DNA of 15,388 nucleotides, taken from the NCBI GenBank assembly GCA_002256685.1, contig NQJH01000082.1, positions 1-15,388 on the forward strand, given 5' to 3'. The translations under genes were made by a program, and so were the position numbers. The notes below the pieces were generated by a model. It had not been told where the DNA came from. It made no database searches and saw only the letters and a program-made list of their open reading frames with translations. Source of the stretch: Methylococcaceae bacterium NSP1-2 (lineage in GTDB: Bacteria; Pseudomonadota; Gammaproteobacteria; Methylococcales; Methylomonadaceae). Below, in pieces: positions 13,289-15,388 of the stretch (its first letter is position 1; the number at the start of each line of letters is the position of its first letter).

Positions 13289-15388
13289 TTAAAGATCGGT
13301 GGAATTAGAGCCAGTTGATCTAAATTTTATCAAGCCTTCAGGCACTTTTATCCCGTCATTTTCTATAAAGAATAACAGCGCGTCGTAAAGGTCTTTCAAT
13401 TTAATCTTGCCTTTATCGTGATGCTTCTTTTCATACCAGTGTTTTTTACCATGTTCTCTACGCCACTCATAACTTTCTGTTTTCCAAGAATTATCATTAT
13501 CTTTGTACTGTCCGAAATCATCATCTATTTCATCATGGTTATGAGAGATTCTTTCCTGATACCAGTTTAAAAATGTGGTGGAAGATTGCAATGATGTGGT
13601 CTGAGTCTGTGAAAACCCGAAGTTATTAATCACTTTAAGTAAATTAGCTAAATTAAACACATTAATTTCAGTACCATCATGATTACGATAATAATAATCA
13701 TGATAATGAATATTGAAATTGAATCGTGCGTTAATAATAGCAATAATAGAGATAAAAATAGGCGTTTTCTCAACCGTCAATTCATTGACAGACGCGGTAT
13801 TATCAACAAAAGTGTAGCCTAACTTGCTGGCTAGTCCTTTTAGGTAAGCAACATTATAACTTCCTCGGGTGTTAGTGAAGTTTTCAATGCCAAAAATAGC
13901 CGTGCCATTAATGCCCGCTGTATCTTTGGTATCGCCATCAATAAAGCCCGTGAAGTTGGGCGTAAAACTAGCAATTTGTCTGCCGGTGGTTACCGTTTGA
14001 CTATTTGGAGTTACCGTCAATACAGGTGTGATACTGTACAAGAACCAGTCGCCTGCTGTGGCATAGCTAGGTGTCACGCCTGTATATGGCTGCGCGTAAT
14101 GTTTGAAATCAGCAACCATACCATTACGACTGTTTTTTCCAGGATCAGTGGAATACACTAGCCATTGATTCGCTGTAATAGGCGCGGTTGAACCAGAGTT
14201 ATTGACAAAATTACCACCGATAGCTGCCAATATGACTTTACCTTTGCCTGCATTGATAGTCGCACCTGAACCGAGTGTGATAGTGGGTGTACCTGCATCA
14301 CGGTCAGCTGCAATCGCATTCGGATCACCTGCAATGGCGGTAAAATTACCATTCGCTGTAACGATGCGAGAATTCAGGTTGATATTACGCCCAGCTTGTA
14401 GCGTAAACGCTCCGCCGTTGTTACCACCAACAATAATATCAGCACCTGTCTTCAGCGTGATGTCATTGCTGGCTTGTAGCGTGACATTCGTGCCTAAAGC
14501 CAGTGTATCGGCTATAGTTGATGGATTAAAAGTCATGGTTTGACCAATCCCATTGTTATTCTGTGGTGTAACTATGCGGACTTGCCCTGCATCCACTAAG
14601 CCAGCGTTGTCCCAAGCACCATGAGACATTAAATAATTGCCATTACTCAGACCGATAATGAGTGGAAGATGAATGTTCATATACCAACGAGGATAACGTG
14701 GATACCAATCATTGCTTACAGAACCTGTTAGGCTGTTAATGGTACTAACAATGCCGCTAATCCCTGTACTACCATTGCCCCAAGTTACCGCACCTGCATC
14801 GGCTATTGTGCCATTGTCCCAATAATAACTGCTTACCACATAATTGCCATTGGTCAAGGTGGTAATGCCAAAGTTACCCACGCCATCATTCGCCGTAGAG
14901 CCTATCAAACTGTTAGTGGAGCTGATTGTACCGCTGATACCTGTTGAGCCATTACCCCACGTTGCCGCACCTGCATCGACTATTGAACCATTGTCCCAGT
15001 AACCACTAGCCACCACATAGTTACCATTGGTCAAGGCGGTGATACCACTCTGACCTAGATAGTCAAGACTCACCTCGTCACCTACTGTAGATCCGACTAA
15101 GCTGTTAGTGAAACTGATCGTGCCAGTAATACCTGTTGACCCATTTCCCCACGTTGCCGCCCCTCTGTTAGCATTCCAATTACTGCTACCCACCACATAA
15201 TTACCATTACTTAAGGCGATGATGCCGCTACTAGCCACATTGTCATTCGCGTTAGAGCCTATCAAGCTGTTAGTGGCACTAATAAGACCGTGAATACCTG
15301 TTGACCCATTGCCCCACGTTGCCGCCCCTCTGTTAGCATTCCAATTACTGCTACCCACCACATAATTACCATTACTTAAGGCGATGAT
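13289..15388 (-). CDS. Filamentous-haemagglutinin-like adhesin, C-terminal part (N-terminus outside window)
   Basis: The visible 699 residues are the C-terminal part of a large secreted surface protein; no start is present. Residues 5-246 hold four repeats of 55, 60, 59 and about 68 residues built on NGNYVV...AATWGNGSTGI.G.IS.TNSLIGS..ND, followed by a shorter fifth. They resemble the repeats Pfam calls DUF5650, from memory. A beta-helix-like region follows (TNVTLQASNDITLKTGADI..., then NINLNSRIVTANGN), then WLVYSTDP and an MBG-like domain (LTVTPNSQTVTTG...). These are typical of two-partner-secreted adhesins, in which an outer-membrane TpsB partner exports the protein; none is in this window. 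The tail of about 150 residues is rich in His, Lys, Asp and Tyr and recognised in no family by me. It ends with the stop at 13289-13291. Confidence 0.8.
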   Translation of the reverse strand: MIALSNGNYVVGSSNWNANRGAATWGNGSTGIHGLISATNSLIGSNANDNVASSGIIALSNGNYVVGSSNWNANRGAATWGNGSTGITGTISFTNSLVGSTVGDEVSLDYLGQSGITALTNGNYVVASGYWDNGSIVDAGAATWGNGSTGISGTISSTNSLIGSTANDGVGNFGITTLTNGNYVVSSYYWDNGTIADAGAVTWGNGSTGISGIVSTINSLTGSVSNDWYPRYPRWYMNIHLPLIIGLSNGNYLMSHGAWDNAGLVDAGQVRIVTPQNNNGIGQTMTFNPSTIADTLALGTNVTLQASNDITLKTGADIIVGGNNGGAFTLQAGRNINLNSRIVTANGNFTAIAGDPNAIAADRDAGTPTITLGSGATINAGKGKVILAAIGGNFVNNSGSTAPITANQWLVYSTDPGKNSRNGMVADFKHYAQPYTGVTPSYATAGDWFLYSITPVLTVTPNSQTVTTGRQIASFTPNFTGFIDGDTKDTAGINGTAIFGIENFTNTRGSYNVAYLKGLASKLGYTFVDNTASVNELTVEKTPIFISIIAIINARFNFNIHYHDYYYRNHDGTEINVFNLANLLKVINNFGFSQTQTTSLQSSTTFLNWYQERISHNHDEIDDDFGQYKDNDNSWKTESYEWRREHGKKHWYEKKHHDKGKIKLKDLYDALLFFIENDGIKVPEGLIKFRSTGSNSTDL
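14567..15388 (-). repeat. Tandem coding repeats in the adhesin
   Basis: Repeat spacing is 165, 192 and 177 bp between equivalent points, always a multiple of three. The first two copies are nearly identical: 15131-15223 and 15296-15388 differ at one base in 93. The third and fourth copies are more diverged and share the insert reading D-N-G-x-x-x-D-A-G. The array continues past the window edge. Confidence 0.85.

Noticed and set aside
14202..14543. Plus-strand open frame inside the adhesin
   Set aside because: It is antisense to the repetitive low-complexity adhesin; its proline/valine-rich product reflects the repeats' base pattern.
14567..15388. CRISPR array
   Set aside because: The repeats are long, in frame and translated, with no short unique spacers; they are protein-domain repeats.

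Overview
The window looks like AT-leaning chromosomal DNA of a gammaproteobacterium. Supporting genes are a classical fused amino-acid-kinase/GNAT ArgA, a trifunctional CysG, CpdA, RppH and ArgG/ArgH. The overall style recalls Methylococcales or Thiotrichales, but the genus cannot be fixed from the sequence alone. There is no tRNA, rRNA, CRISPR array or transposase. It reads as ordinary housekeeping DNA with a surface-adhesin gene at the right edge.

Layout, left to right. A double-META-domain lipoprotein (93-878, +) is followed by argA (960-2184, +, broken) and cpdA (2194-2997, +). Then come rppH (3013-3498, -) and, divergent from it, a SerB-like HAD phosphatase (3657-4343, +). A six-TM class IIIb adenylate cyclase (4538-5986, +) converges with an HD-GYP protein (6008-7270, -) that lies behind tusA (7315-7560, -). 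Next are cysG (7627-8900, +, broken) and a small c-type cytochrome (9119-9457, +) ending in a strong bidirectional terminator. An unrecognised two-TM protein (9520-10104, -), argG (10224-11409, -, broken) and argH (11554-12939, -) follow. A gene-poor gap (12940-13288) separates these from the C-terminal 699 residues of a repeat-rich filamentous-haemagglutinin-like adhesin (13289-15388, -) that runs off the window.

The most unusual observation is that three conserved biosynthetic genes, argA, cysG and argG, each carry a small internal deletion that removes strictly conserved codons and shifts the frame. The coding sequence on both sides is otherwise well preserved. By comparison with remembered family sequences the losses are roughly 89, 109 and 29 nt; in each case the frame change agrees with that size. 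Either these are very recent real lesions (arginine and sirohaem biosynthesis decaying while argH stays intact) or the assembly repeatedly drops short segments. The sequence alone cannot decide.

Functionally, the window pairs a cAMP-making enzyme with a cAMP phosphodiesterase (CpdA) less than 2 kb apart, and adds an HD-GYP protein with altered active-site motifs. Several intergenic palindromes (884-942, 11481-11547, 13246-13268) resemble dispersed REP-type elements; one, just upstream of argA, can form two mutually exclusive hairpins. I found no convincing undescribed multi-gene system.
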